A stretch of DNA of 64,000 bases from Ferruginibacter sp. (GTDB taxonomy: Bacteria; Bacteroidota; Bacteroidia; Chitinophagales; Chitinophagaceae): positions 61,676 to 125,675 of the forward strand of contig JACMKX010000063.1 of NCBI GenBank assembly GCA_014379905.1. Reading direction: 5' to 3'. Numbering within the stretch: the first letter of the stretch is position 1; the number at the start of each line of letters is the position of its first letter. This document shows, piece by piece, positions 7,951-17,684 of this stretch. The position numbers and the translations under genes are program-made. The notes under the pieces were generated by a model. The model was not told the DNA's origin. It was given only the letters and a program-made list of their open reading frames with translations, and ran no database searches.

Positions 7951-9861
7951 CTAATTGTTATTAATCCATTTATCGTACCACATCTGGAACATTAGGAGGT
8001 ACCAGATTTTTTCTGCCCGTTCGATCTTACCATCATAAAATGATCTCCTTATCAGTTGAATAGTGCTATTGTTAAATATGCCTTGTTTTGTTATAAAACC
8101 TTCATCAAAATATTTATCTACAAAATCTTTCAGGTCTTTTTGAAGCCAACCTGCAATGGGAATACCAAAACCCATTTTCGGCCTGTCCATTAATTTATGT
8201 GGAATATATTTATGGACGATTTCTTTGAGGATAAATTTTTTATTGCCGTCATTGTATTTATACTTCATTGGGAGTTGTGCGGCCCACTCGATGATATGCT
8301 GATCTAAAAAAGGATCTCTTCCCTCCAGGCTTGCCGACATGGTAGCCCTGTCTACTTTCTGAAGTATATCATCCAGTAAATATGTTTGATAATCTACCGC
8401 CATAGTGTAAGAGAGCGTATCAAAGAATTCTTCTTTCAATTCTTTACTGTCGAAGGCGGAAGAGAGTGTGTGAATTTTATTTTTGAAAAGAGCAGCGATG
8501 TCTTCATTGTTCATTTGCCTGGTAAGGCTTGTGATTAAATTACTTTCCGATGGATTTTTGAGCAGCGATTTTACTTTCTCGTACCTGCTTGCAAAAAGAT
8601 ACTTCTTATTGAGTACCGGGATGGAACTGGCAGGGATCTTTGCCATTGCCATGGCGATGCCTTGCCTCATAAAGGAGGGAATCATTTTAATTTTTTCCCC
8701 GTACTTCATTATATAATCATAGCGGTTATAACCGGCAAATACCTCGTCGCCAGCATCTGCAGACAAAGCCACCGTTACTTTCTCCCTTGCAATTCTGCTA
8801 ACCAATGTTGTAGGTATGGCGCTGCTATCTGCAAAAGGTTCGTCGTAGAAGTGAGGAAGCTGGGGAACGATTTCCAATGCTTCTTTTTCTGTACAGTAAG
8901 CTTCGGTATGATCGGTACCCAAATAATGGGCTATGTCCCTTGCATAAGGCGCTTCATCCAATCCGGCATCCGGCACACCAATAGTAAAAGTTTTTATTTT
9001 TGAAGTATTGTTACTTTGCAATAGTGCCGTAACACAGGAACTATCGTATCCGCCACTTAAAAAAACCCCAACAGGCACATCACTTACCATCCGGTACTGA
9101 AACGCTTTTTTTAGCACTTTTTCAGTTTCTTCAATAGCCTCGGGAAGGCTGATATCTAATACCGGCCTGTTATAAGCGTCGTACACATTCCAGTATTGCG
9201 TTATGGAAATGTTCCTTGTTTTGAGATCCAGGTTTAAATAATGACCCGGCTTTAATTTATGCGTATCATTAAAAATACAGTGTGGTGTAGGCACATAACC
9301 CAGCTGCATAAATGATGCTACTGCAGCTATATTTATATCTTTTTTGAATTCAGGATGCTGAATGATAGCCTTTAATTCTGAGGCAAAAAGAAACAGCCCG
9401 TTTTTCCAGTAATAAAAAAATGGTTTAACGCCGGCCCTGTCCCTGCAGGCAAATAAATTATTTTCTTTTTCGTCATAAATTACAAAAGCATACATACCTA
9501 CAAACTTCGATAATGCTGCTGCACCCCATTCTGCATAAGCATGTAAAATAACTTCTGTATCGCTGTGGCTATGGAATTGATGTCCTTTGCCAACCAATAT
9601 TTGTTTTATTTCAGCGTAATTATATATTTCACCGTTAAATGTAATGTGCAGGTTCCCGTAAGACTGAGGCTGGCTACCACCTTCACTCAGGTCAATGATA
9701 CTAAGCCTACGGTGCCCCAGGCCGATACCGGCAGTTTTATTTTCATATAAAGCATATCCCTCCCCGTCAGGACCCCGGTGAACGAGCATGCGATTCATTT
9801 GTTCTAATATTGTTCTCCCTGTATTTTTATTAAAGTCGATAAAACCCGATATTCCACACAT
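7951..9861 (-). CDS. asnB: Asparagine synthase (glutamine-hydrolysing) family
   Basis: I start this at ATG 9861 so that the protein begins MCGISGF. The catalytic N-terminal cysteine must be residue 2, and the longer reading frame would bury it behind 13 residues. The product is 636 residues with an N-terminal Ntn glutaminase domain (RRLSIIDLS, NGEIYNY) and a C-terminal ATP-pyrophosphatase domain with SGGYDSS at 269-275. It transfers ammonia from glutamine to an acyl-adenylated carboxylate. Inside polysaccharide loci such proteins often amidate uronic acids rather than make free asparagine. Here it lies between two GT4 genes, supporting that reading, but general asparagine synthesis cannot be excluded. 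Confidence 0.92.
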   Translation of the reverse strand: MCGISGFIDFNKNTGRTILEQMNRMLVHRGPDGEGYALYENKTAGIGLGHRRLSIIDLSEGGSQPQSYGNLHITFNGEIYNYAEIKQILVGKGHQFHSHSDTEVILHAYAEWGAAALSKFVGMYAFVIYDEKENNLFACRDRAGVKPFFYYWKNGLFLFASELKAIIQHPEFKKDINIAAVASFMQLGYVPTPHCIFNDTHKLKPGHYLNLDLKTRNISITQYWNVYDAYNRPVLDISLPEAIEETEKVLKKAFQYRMVSDVPVGVFLSGGYDSSCVTALLQSNNTSKIKTFTIGVPDAGLDEAPYARDIAHYLGTDHTEAYCTEKEALEIVPQLPHFYDEPFADSSAIPTTLVSRIAREKVTVALSADAGDEVFAGYNRYDYIMKYGEKIKMIPSFMRQGIAMAMAKIPASSIPVLNKKYLFASRYEKVKSLLKNPSESNLITSLTRQMNNEDIAALFKNKIHTLSSAFDSKELKEEFFDTLSYTMAVDYQTYLLDDILQKVDRATMSASLEGRDPFLDQHIIEWAAQLPMKYKYNDGNKKFILKEIVHKYIPHKLMDRPKMGFGIPIAGWLQKDLKDFVDKYFDEGFITKQGIFNNSTIQLIRRSFYDGKIERAEKIWYLLMFQMWYDKWINNN

Positions 9862-9933
9862 AAACATTGTATTTAGTAACTGATAAACATTCGATGACAA
9901 AATTACCCAGGATTCAACTGTGCAGCAGATAAA

Positions 9934-11004
9934 TTATTGTTGCTGGTCATAAATATTTTGCAATTGCTGCATGTAACGATCCCTATTATAATACTTTTTT
10001 GATATCTCTTTGCCTTGCCCGGAAAGCCGGTTGAGGGCTTCGCAATTGTTTTTTAAATTTATAAGTAACATGGCCAGGGAATCTTCGTTATTACTTTCAT
10101 AAAATAATGCATTGCCTCTCGACATTTCTTTCATCGTATCGCTGTCATTTAACAACAATGGCAGTCCTACCGCCATTGCCTCTACGGGAGAATTTCCAAA
10201 ACCTTCGTGATGGGAACACATAATATAAACATCATATTGCGGCAACAAAGCATATAAATTATTTTTTTTTCCCAAAAGATTTACCGGCAAATCATTGTTT
10301 GTTATAAATTCCTGCAGGCCTGCTCTCAAATGTCCTTCCCCGATTATATCTACCCGTATATCCATCTTGTTTTTTACCAATGCCACAACATTTAACAGGA
10401 ACGGGTAATTCTTAGCCTCTTTTAAATTACCAACTGCTACTATTCTTACAGGTGCCGACTCTTTTATAGCAAAATTGTAAGACTGTTCAAAAAAGACAGG
10501 CTGTATAAAATTATTAATGACGTACGCAGGTCCTTTGATACCTACTGCTTTTTTATAATCCTCTAACACGACTTGTGACACAGCAATAAGCGTATGCCTT
10601 TTTTTATAAGTAAGTTTTTCCAGCCAATAAGAAAAAACACCGGATTTAAATGCATCCAGGGTGAGCATACTGTGTACACTAAAAAAAAAAGGTATGCCGC
10701 GTGGAGTGGCCAGCCTGCCTATAATGGTACTCCAGAATAACTGTGTTCTTACAAAACCAGGTTTATGTTCCTTTATTATACTGTTCAGCCGGAATACGGC
10801 TTTCAGCATACTTCTTTTTGTACAACAGTTAAGGCGGTATCTTTTGTAACACTTTACTTCTTCTGAATTAAAATCCTCGTCTTCGTTTAATGTTACTAAG
10901 ATTACATTGTAGCGGCTATTCAATTCCGGCAATAAAGCTACCAGCATCGTTTCAGCTCCGCCTCTTCCCAGGCTGTCAATAACATGAACGATGGTCTTCT
11001 TCAT
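9934..11004 (-). CDS. Glycosyltransferase family 4
   Basis: A 356-residue GT-B retaining glycosyltransferase. The N-terminus has HVIDSLGRGGAETML (the GGAE acceptor-side loop), and the donor domain ends in HHEGFGNSPVEAMAVGLPLL with the complete E-x7-E pair. It lies 8 bases after the FkbM methyltransferase gene and 72 bases before asnB, as part of the rfbB operon. It most likely adds one sugar of the lipid-linked repeat unit on the cytoplasmic face. Donor and linkage are not predictable from sequence. Confidence 0.88.
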   Translation of the reverse strand: MKKTIVHVIDSLGRGGAETMLVALLPELNSRYNVILVTLNEDEDFNSEEVKCYKRYRLNCCTKRSMLKAVFRLNSIIKEHKPGFVRTQLFWSTIIGRLATPRGIPFFFSVHSMLTLDAFKSGVFSYWLEKLTYKKRHTLIAVSQVVLEDYKKAVGIKGPAYVINNFIQPVFFEQSYNFAIKESAPVRIVAVGNLKEAKNYPFLLNVVALVKNKMDIRVDIIGEGHLRAGLQEFITNNDLPVNLLGKKNNLYALLPQYDVYIMCSHHEGFGNSPVEAMAVGLPLLLNDSDTMKEMSRGNALFYESNNEDSLAMLLINLKNNCEALNRLSGQGKEISKKYYNRDRYMQQLQNIYDQQQ

Positions 11005-11012
11005 CCCGGGGG

Positions 11013-11783
11013 TTATTTATTATTTTTTACCAGGTCTTCGTTGATAATGATGGTATTTTCGCCCAGCTGGAAAAACCTGTAACTATCAAATACCTCGTTG
11101 ATGGCTTTAAAAAAAGGTTTGGCTGTTCCCTTACTCATAAAATCATGCAGTTCTATAATGATAACTTTTACTTTGGGCAGCCAGTGGTGAAAATTTTCAC
11201 TAAACAATTCCCGCTCGGCTGTTTCTATATCCAGTTTTAAAATATCAATGGTATCTAAATTATATTGTTGCAATATTTCGTCCATGGTAATGGTATCAAT
11301 GGTTCCTTCTTCCCGGGTAGTTACTTCTTCTGTAATCATTCCCCATTTACCTTTATTATATTTATCGGTAACTTTTAAAGAGGCTGCTTTATTCCATATT
11401 CCTGCTCTTATCGTATGGATATTTTTATAAGCCCGGGTGTTTAGATTTAATTGTTCAAAATTTTCTTCATCCGGTTCAATAGCAATGATGGTGGCGGAGG
11501 GAAACATATTTTTAAATGCGATGCTGGCCAATCCAATATTAGCTCCCCCGTCAATTATTATAGCGGGGTCTACCCTGTAATTGAATTTATATTGTTCATG
11601 AACAATAGCCTGGTAAAATGTATCGTAGTCGGAAGAGTTTTTCCTTAATGAAACAGGATGCAGCATACCAGGAACTTTAATACCAGCCAGGTTTCCCGTT
11701 TTTAATTTTGAATAGAGCCGCGAACCCCCAAAAAAACCAAACCGGTAAATAAACCGGGCATATTCTGATAAATTTTTTTTCAT
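11013..11783 (-). CDS. FkbM-family SAM-dependent methyltransferase
   Basis: A 256-residue class I methyltransferase. The SAM-binding motif DGGANIG lies at 78-84, the acidic end of the second strand is IAIEPDEENF, and the C-terminal half carries DILKLDIETAERELF, the characteristic FkbM D-x-E block. FkbM enzymes commonly O-methylate sugar hydroxyls. It starts 15 bases after the GT25 stop and 8 bases before the next GT4, in the same operon. It probably caps or decorates a sugar of the repeat unit; the site is unknown. A second intact FkbM protein lies at 27270 and a shortened one at 13953. Confidence 0.88.
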   Translation of the reverse strand: MKKNLSEYARFIYRFGFFGGSRLYSKLKTGNLAGIKVPGMLHPVSLRKNSSDYDTFYQAIVHEQYKFNYRVDPAIIIDGGANIGLASIAFKNMFPSATIIAIEPDEENFEQLNLNTRAYKNIHTIRAGIWNKAASLKVTDKYNKGKWGMITEEVTTREEGTIDTITMDEILQQYNLDTIDILKLDIETAERELFSENFHHWLPKVKVIIIELHDFMSKGTAKPFFKAINEVFDSYRFFQLGENTIIINEDLVKNNK

Positions 11784-11798
11784 TTGAAATTGGATATA

Positions 11799-12617
11799 TT
11801 AATTTTCCCTAAAATCCTTAGGCGCTTCGTTTTTAAAAACACAAATCCTGGTTTGCTCAATATTTCGTTTCCGTCGCCACCTGAGTAACTGGTGAAAAGG
11901 GAATATTTTATTTTTATCAAGAAAAGGAATAACTTTTTGAATTATAAAACCTCCTTTCGTATTGGGACTAATGGTGGTACTCTCATACGTATTGTTTAGT
12001 AAAAAAGGGTACGCCACACGCACTCCGTTTAACGCTCCTTTATCGTAAAAACCCTTCCAGTCATCCGCCATTCCTGTATAGGGCAATACTTTTTCCACCA
12101 GGCGCCGTGCCGCTGTATGCGTAATTATATACCCGCCTGTCGATCTCAGGCCTTTGGTAGCAATTACAGGATAGAGCTGGTATTTTCCATTTATATGTTG
12201 TGCCTGTTCTTCAGAAAGGGGGATGGGAGAATAGGATTGATAAAAAAGCATAACCACTTCATCGTCTTTTATTTTACCCGATAACTTTTCTGCAAATAAC
12301 GGAAGGTCTTTGTGTATTTCCATGTCATCTTCCAAAATAATGGCTGTATTTACTTTTTCGTCCATTATTTTTTGATAGAGGGTATAATGCGAAATGGTAC
12401 AACCGGCAGCTCCGGGTGTAAAATAATCAGGGCGCGACAGGTAATAATCTTTATCATAATACCGGAGAATTTCGGCTTCGGAAAGATCGGCACCTCTGAC
12501 CGCATCAAATATTTCAAACGGAATATTAAGTTGGTTAAGTTGGTTTTCCATTATTTTTCGCCTGTCCTTCGATGACTTAAGGTTAATAACATACAGCTTT
12601 ATCTTATTTTCCGGCAT
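11799..12617 (-). CDS. Glycosyltransferase family 25 (LgtB/LPS-type)
   Basis: A 272-residue protein with the GT25 layout: VINLKSSKDRR (10-20), FDAVRGADL (37-45), GAAGCTISHYTLY (69-81) and the metal-binding LEDDMEI (95-101). The family includes LOS/LPS beta-1,4-galactosyltransferases that use UDP-galactose. It lies 3 bases after the flippase stop, so the two are translationally close. A beta-galactosyl transfer to the repeat unit is a reasonable guess from family knowledge but is not shown by this sequence. Confidence 0.88.
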   Translation of the reverse strand: MPENKIKLYVINLKSSKDRRKIMENQLNQLNIPFEIFDAVRGADLSEAEILRYYDKDYYLSRPDYFTPGAAGCTISHYTLYQKIMDEKVNTAIILEDDMEIHKDLPLFAEKLSGKIKDDEVVMLFYQSYSPIPLSEEQAQHINGKYQLYPVIATKGLRSTGGYIITHTAARRLVEKVLPYTGMADDWKGFYDKGALNGVRVAYPFLLNNTYESTTISPNTKGGFIIQKVIPFLDKNKIFPFHQLLRWRRKRNIEQTRICVFKNEAPKDFREN

Positions 12618-12620
12618 TGT

Positions 12621-13919
12621 TTATTTATTATTAAGTGGGGGCTTATTCATAAATATAAAACTAAAATTTTTATGACTTATCAATAAGGTTAAAATCAACA
12701 TCAGCCCGTAGCTCACACAAACAGAAAGGGCTCCGCCCGCTGCTCCCATTTGTTTAATAAATACATAATTAAATCCCAGGCTTATCAATATTGCTGAAAG
12801 AGACAATATCATGATGTACTTTTTTTGTTTATGATACAACATAAAAGAGTAAAAAAAGACAGTTACATTGGAAAAAAAATATCCAAGTGCCAGCAGGTAC
12901 ATGTATTGCAGGCCGGGGTGATAACTCTTATTAATAAAGAATTTATACATTAAAGGGGTAAAAGCAATAATGCCTATAAGTGCTGCTGAATTTATTGCTA
13001 TGTAATACAGGAGGTGTTTTTTTATGAGTTGGGTATCTACTATTGTTTTAGATAAATTCTGGTAGATCATGGGCCGCACATAACTAATGATTGCCGAACT
13101 AAACAAGGTTATCACAGAAGCAAATACACAGGCATAGCTATAAATTCCCACTTCCCTGTTGTCGGTAAAATAGGAGAGAAAAAATTTATCAGAAGCTATA
13201 AGGCAAAAGGTACCGCATTGCATTAAAATAACAGGTAAGGCAAATGACAATTCTGATTTCAGGTATTTTGTCCTGACCTTTCCGAAGAGATAGCCATTCT
13301 TTCTAAAGTAAAAAAAGGAAGCCAGTAGCAAAACAGTACTGGCAGTCATAATGCCTGTTACCCTTCCCTTCCAGCGCCAGGCAAATATTACCACCAATAC
13401 TACTGAAAGACCCACTTCGATAAACAAACGTAAAAAAGTGGCTTTTAAATATACCAGCGGTTTATTATTGTTCCTGATAAGACCAACATATTGCTCGTTG
13501 CAAAATGCCAAAAAAGCCATTGCAGGAATTATGTAGCAAAATGAAAGGGGAAAGCCGTAATAGCTTTTTAGCTGATTATTCAATGCCAGCATCCCCATAA
13601 TGCTCAGCACCATAACTATTAATGGTATAATAAAACTAGTCGTAAAGAAGTCTTTAAACTCATCCGTTTTCAATTTAAAGAAATCTACACTGGTAGACTG
13701 CAAAATACCCAGGGACAAAAATGGCATTAGTATATACACCGCATTGCCAAGAAGGTTTAAAAGCCCGTTTTCTTCGATGCTTATGTAATAGGGATTAGAG
13801 TAGATGAAAAGAAGAAAAAAAGCAGTTGCCTTTGCAAAAAAATTAGAAAATACATATACCCCGGCAGATTTTAATCCGGCAGACCTGAGTATCGTATTTA
13901 ATTGCTGATAATATTTCAT
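12621..13919 (-). CDS. Oligosaccharide flippase, Wzx-like (copy 1)
   Basis: A 432-residue protein with about 12 predicted membrane helices, and the charged/aromatic N-terminal entry (GVYVFSNFFAKATAFFLLFIYS) of the polysaccharide transport branch of the MOP superfamily. It would move undecaprenyl-linked repeat units from the cytoplasmic to the periplasmic leaflet. It lies between the short FkbM remnant and GT25 in the rfbB operon. A second, longer flippase of the same superfamily (24236-25756) lies in the CDP-sugar operon. The short C-terminal tail (about 10 residues after the last helix) is normal. Confidence 0.85.
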   Translation of the reverse strand: MKYYQQLNTILRSAGLKSAGVYVFSNFFAKATAFFLLFIYSNPYYISIEENGLLNLLGNAVYILMPFLSLGILQSTSVDFFKLKTDEFKDFFTTSFIIPLIVMVLSIMGMLALNNQLKSYYGFPLSFCYIIPAMAFLAFCNEQYVGLIRNNNKPLVYLKATFLRLFIEVGLSVVLVVIFAWRWKGRVTGIMTASTVLLLASFFYFRKNGYLFGKVRTKYLKSELSFALPVILMQCGTFCLIASDKFFLSYFTDNREVGIYSYACVFASVITLFSSAIISYVRPMIYQNLSKTIVDTQLIKKHLLYYIAINSAALIGIIAFTPLMYKFFINKSYHPGLQYMYLLALGYFFSNVTVFFYSFMLYHKQKKYIMILSLSAILISLGFNYVFIKQMGAAGGALSVCVSYGLMLILTLLISHKNFSFIFMNKPPLNNK

Positions 13920-13952
13920 TTATCAATAAAGTATTTACAAGCACTGAAAATA

Positions 13953-14282
13953 TTATTGACAAATAATATCAAAATGACAATTTACAACATGTTCTTCTTT
14001 CCTAATTTCTTCCCAGGTACCGGCATGAATAATCTTGTATTGATAATTTTTCAAAAAACTGACTAATTCAATTCCGGGAGATTTATTAGACCTTAATAAT
14101 TCGTCATCCAGTTCAATAAATAAAGCAGGCTTATCTCTCTCTAAGATTTTAATACTGTCTTCTAAAAACTTTTTTTCGAAACCAAATAGCCAATAGAAGT
14201 ATTTCACGAACAGCAGAAGGATCTTTTCAAACACCGGCAGACGAAAGAAATTATGTACCCCCTTAACCAGCTTACTTTTCAT
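13953..14282 (-). pseudogene. FkbM-like methyltransferase remnant with internal deletion
   Basis: The frame is open for 109 residues, but it matches only the two ends of an FkbM protein. Residues 1-34 resemble an FkbM leader (a basic start, then RLPVFEKILLLFVKYF). From about residue 37, EDSIKILERDKPALFIELDDELL and FLKNYQYKIIHAG resemble the C-terminal strand-helix block that normally follows the D-x-E core. The SAM-binding DGGAN motif and the catalytic middle (about 120-150 residues) are missing, so it should not be an active methyltransferase. The join is in frame, which fits an internal deletion. It lies 33 bases before the flippase start. A small genuine protein is the alternative. Confidence 0.55.
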
Positions 14283-14379
14283 ATAATTTCATTGTTGAAT
14301 AGAATATTAGCGGTAAAAATCCCTTTTTTAAAAATGACAGTGCCGGCATACCTTGCATTCCCTTTTGCCGGAAAGCCGA

Positions 14380-15321
14380 TTATCGTTTATCGCATAATCT
14401 TTCTGCCACTATCATTGAATACTTATCGGCCCCTTTCCTGTTAACATGTCCGAAATTTGCAAACAATTCCGGCTCCGTGCACAAACTTAATTTATCATCT
14501 CTAAAATAAGTGATATTATTTTTAACCGCTATGCTGTCTACCAGGTTAAATACCTCCTCCTTATTGGAAAACTGATCTTGCAATCCATTTTTAAATTCAG
14601 GTGCGTAAGAAAACAATAGTTTAATTTTATTGGTACTGCAGCGCTTTATAATATCATCCAGGTAATCAACAGCTTTAGCGGCAACAGCGGCCTGCCTGTA
14701 ACCAGTCACTATAACCTGTGTATCTTTTAACCCTCTTTGTGTATTTGTCATATAGCCTTTGTATTGGTATTCTCCTTCGGGAATTTCGTTGTTACCTTTT
14801 AAACCTTTTAAAGCATTGCCTTTCATGTAATCATCGTAGCTGGCAATTTTCATAAAGGGTAATAATTTTATAAGCGCTGTACGATGACCATTGTTGTTTA
14901 GTGTTTGATTGATCACCCTGTTCTTTACAAAAGGCAGGTATTGGGAGTAATTGAAAAAGGGTCTTTTCAAATCAAATGAATTAATATCCAGGGTTAATAA
15001 AAGCATTGCTGGTGGCGGATGATTTTGCAGGTAAGCTTCTATGGTCATTTTAAATTCAAGCAGGTTACCGCCTTCCACGCCTGCATTGTATGAATGGAGC
15101 TGGCATACACTGTCTACAATTTTGGGATTAATGCTGGTATGTGTTCTTGATGAGCCAACAAACAGCACATCAAATGTTGTTCTATTTTTAAACAGTTCGG
15201 TCAGCCTTTCTTCTTTATGAATGTAATACCTTTCAGTTCCTTTGTTGATAACAAGGTACGCTAACTGGCAAATAACAAAAGTCAAAATAAGGGAAAGTAC
15301 TATTTGTGCCAGTGGTTTCAT
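14380..15321 (-). CDS. Membrane-anchored SGNH-type hydrolase/acetyltransferase partner of MBOAT
   Basis: I start this at ATG 15321 (313 residues), 4 bases after the MBOAT stop at 15326; the longer frame begins inside that gene. Residues 4-26 form an N-terminal signal anchor (QIVLSLILTFVICQLAYLVI). The exported part carries DVLFVGSSRTHTSINP, with the GSS nucleophile block at 56-58. The C-terminus has FANFGHVNRKGADKYS, where the His would complete an SGNH-type active site. Such proteins pair with MBOAT acyltransferases (as AlgX/AlgJ with AlgI), passing acetyl groups to polysaccharide in the periplasm. Family is not certain, but the pairing is clear. Confidence 0.72.
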   Translation of the reverse strand: MKPLAQIVLSLILTFVICQLAYLVINKGTERYYIHKEERLTELFKNRTTFDVLFVGSSRTHTSINPKIVDSVCQLHSYNAGVEGGNLLEFKMTIEAYLQNHPPPAMLLLTLDINSFDLKRPFFNYSQYLPFVKNRVINQTLNNNGHRTALIKLLPFMKIASYDDYMKGNALKGLKGNNEIPEGEYQYKGYMTNTQRGLKDTQVIVTGYRQAAVAAKAVDYLDDIIKRCSTNKIKLLFSYAPEFKNGLQDQFSNKEEVFNLVDSIAVKNNITYFRDDKLSLCTEPELFANFGHVNRKGADKYSMIVAERLCDKR

Positions 15322-15325
15322 TTTT

Positions 15326-16765
15326 TTAAAATTGGAAGTAAATAAAGCTCTCTTTCGCAAAAACACCCAACAAAATAATTAAAGAAAAAGTAAATGTGCA
15401 AAAGGCAACATTTAGCAATGGTTTTTTATCCAGGGTTTGAAGCCCGGGTGGTAATTTAATTTCAATTAAAAACATGATTATTGCCATGATAACCCCGATA
15501 ACAATGCTTGTAATGCCAAATTCTGATAAGGTATGCTTGTCGGTAAGCACAGAAGCAAAAATGGTATTATCATTTAATGTTATTATGTTTTTTACAACTA
15601 AAAATGCATCGCTGATAGAGCCCGCCCTGAAAAAAATCCAGGCAAAGGATACCAGGAGAAATGTTGTAAATATGCCCAGTGCATTACTTAAAATATTTTT
15701 AGGAAATTTTATTTTTGAATACTGGTGATATAGCATGTAAGTAATAATAAAAAGGGTATGAAGTGCTCCCCACATTATATAGGTCCAGTTTGCTCCGTGC
15801 CAGAACCCGCTTACCAGGAAAACGATTGAAACATTCAGGTACATTCGCTTTATTCCATGCCTGTTTCCCCCAAGAAAGATATACAGGTAATCTTTAAACC
15901 AGGTAGAGAGTGAAATATGCCACCGTTTCCAAAATTCCTGTATATTTTTAGAAAAATAGGGCCTGTTGAAATTAGTCATAAGATCAAACCCCATTGTTTT
16001 TGCTGCGCCAATAGCAATATCCGAATATCCTGAAAAGTCGCAATAGATTTGAACCGCAAAAAATAAAGTGGCGATGATCAAATTTAAGTAATGGAAATCG
16101 CCCGGGCTGTTATATACAATATCGACATATTGCGATAACCTGTCTGCTATAACCAGTTTTTTGAAAAATCCCCACAACATCAGCCTTAGGCCATCTAATA
16201 AATGCCGGCTGCTGTAAAAATGTTTTTCTTTGAATTGGTGCAACAGGTTTTGCGGCCGCTCAATGGGGCCGGCAACGAGTTGCGGGTAAAACATTACATA
16301 AAGTGAATAAATTCCAAAATGTCTTTCCGCTCTTTGATTTCCCCTGTACACTTCAATGGTATAAGACATTGCCTGGAAAGTGTGAAATGATAACCCGATG
16401 GGTAATATTATATTTAGCAGGGGCAGGGATTGTGTAGATATTCCGAAAGAATGGAAGAGTTCATTAACATTTTCTATGAAGAAATTATAATACTTAAATA
16501 TGGCCAGCACCAGCACATTTGCCAGGATGCTTATAATCAAAAAAGTCTTTCGCTTTTTTAGAGTTGCATTTTCAATTACTATTCCTGCTATGTAATCAAT
16601 GACGATGGTAAAAAATAAGATAAGAATATAGGCCGGTATAAATGCCATATAAAATATACAGCTGGCTACCAGTAAAAGCAACCACCTGTACTTATGTGGA
16701 AACAGGAAGTACAGGATAGTAGTAAGCGGAAAAAAAAGTAAAAATTCTAACGAATTAAATAACAT
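15326..16765 (-). CDS. MBOAT-family O-acyltransferase (AlgI-like)
   Basis: A 479-residue polytopic membrane protein with the hallmarks of the AlgI branch: YPQLVAGPIERP, DFSGYSDIAIG, RPYFSKNIQEFWKRWHISLS, and the catalytic-histidine block SGFWHGANW. It takes acyl groups, usually acetyl from acetyl-CoA, across the membrane for polysaccharide O-acetylation. It comes 53 bases after rfbA and is directly followed by the SGNH-like gene, its expected partner. Full length for the family. The loci of AlgI-type genes suggest acetylation of this locus's glycan, though D-alanylation-type roles exist for the wider family. Confidence 0.93.
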   Translation of the reverse strand: MLFNSLEFLLFFPLTTILYFLFPHKYRWLLLLVASCIFYMAFIPAYILILFFTIVIDYIAGIVIENATLKKRKTFLIISILANVLVLAIFKYYNFFIENVNELFHSFGISTQSLPLLNIILPIGLSFHTFQAMSYTIEVYRGNQRAERHFGIYSLYVMFYPQLVAGPIERPQNLLHQFKEKHFYSSRHLLDGLRLMLWGFFKKLVIADRLSQYVDIVYNSPGDFHYLNLIIATLFFAVQIYCDFSGYSDIAIGAAKTMGFDLMTNFNRPYFSKNIQEFWKRWHISLSTWFKDYLYIFLGGNRHGIKRMYLNVSIVFLVSGFWHGANWTYIMWGALHTLFIITYMLYHQYSKIKFPKNILSNALGIFTTFLLVSFAWIFFRAGSISDAFLVVKNIITLNDNTIFASVLTDKHTLSEFGITSIVIGVIMAIIMFLIEIKLPPGLQTLDKKPLLNVAFCTFTFSLIILLGVFAKESFIYFQF

Positions 16766-16818
16766 GATATTTTAATGTATATCAGCAAATGCATGCCCCG
16801 GTGACCAGCTTATTTCAA

Positions 16819-17682
16819 TCATAGGTTAACTATCTGTTTTAGATATTCCCCGTACCCACTTTTACTTAGTTCGCCGGCTAATTTTTCTAGCTGAACTTTA
16901 TTTATATAGCCCATCCTCCAGGCAATCTCTTCGGGGCAGCCAATTTTTAATCCCTGTCTTTTTTCTATCACCCGCACGTATTCGCTTGCATCGTTCAGCG
17001 AATCAAAAGTACCGGTATCGAGCCAGGCAAATCCCCTGTCAAGAACGGCTACTTTTAAGTTTTTATTTTGCAGGTAAATCCTATTTACGTCTGTAATCTC
17101 ATATTCTCCCCGGGCACCTGGCTGTAACTCTTTTGCGATTTTAACCACGCTGTTATCATAAAAATATAAGCCGGGCACTGCATAGTTGCTTTTGGGGCTA
17201 GCTGGCTTTTCTTCCAGGCTTAGCGCATTAAATCTTTCATCAAATTCCACCACGCCATATCTTTCCGGATCACTTACAGGATAAGCAAAAATTATGGCCC
17301 CATCCGGGTTGGCACTCTGTTGAAGCAGTTTGCTGAAGCCGCTGCCGTAAAAGATATTATCGCCTAACACCAGTGCCACGCTGTCGTTATCAATAAAGTC
17401 TGCGCCAATTACAAATGCCTGGGCCAGGCCATTAGGAACCTCCTGTTTTGCGTAGCTGATGTTGCAGCCCCATTTATTGCCGTTGCCCAACAGGCGCATG
17501 AATTGAGCCTGGTCATCCGGTGTTGTAATGATCAATATATCTTTTATACCTGCAAGCATTAATGTACTGAGCGGGTAATAGATCATGGGCTTATCGTAAA
17601 TTGGCATTAGCTGTTTGCTGATACCCATTGTTATGGGGTATAATCTTGTGCCGGATCCCCCGGCAAGTATGATTCCCTTCAT
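16819..17682 (-). CDS. rfbA: Glucose-1-phosphate thymidylyltransferase
   Basis: A 287-residue nucleotidyltransferase making dTDP-glucose from dTTP and glucose-1-phosphate. The N-terminal signature [20 protein letters not shown] begins at residue 8, and [29 protein letters not shown] and [13 protein letters not shown] follow in the usual order. Length is that of the RmlA short form. It starts 2 bases after the rfbB stop. No rfbD is seen in the window and the only rfbC-like gene lies in the CDP-sugar operon, so the final dTDP-sugar is uncertain. Confidence 0.97.
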   Translation of the reverse strand: MKGIILAGGSGTRLYPITMGISKQLMPIYDKPMIYYPLSTLMLAGIKDILIITTPDDQAQFMRLLGNGNKWGCNISYAKQEVPNGLAQAFVIGADFIDNDSVALVLGDNIFYGSGFSKLLQQSANPDGAIIFAYPVSDPERYGVVEFDERFNALSLEEKPASPKSNYAVPGLYFYDNSVVKIAKELQPGARGEYEITDVNRIYLQNKNLKVAVLDRGFAWLDTGTFDSLNDASEYVRVIEKRQGLKIGCPEEIAWRMGYINKVQLEKLAGELSKSGYGEYLKQIVNL

Positions 17683-17684
17683 AA

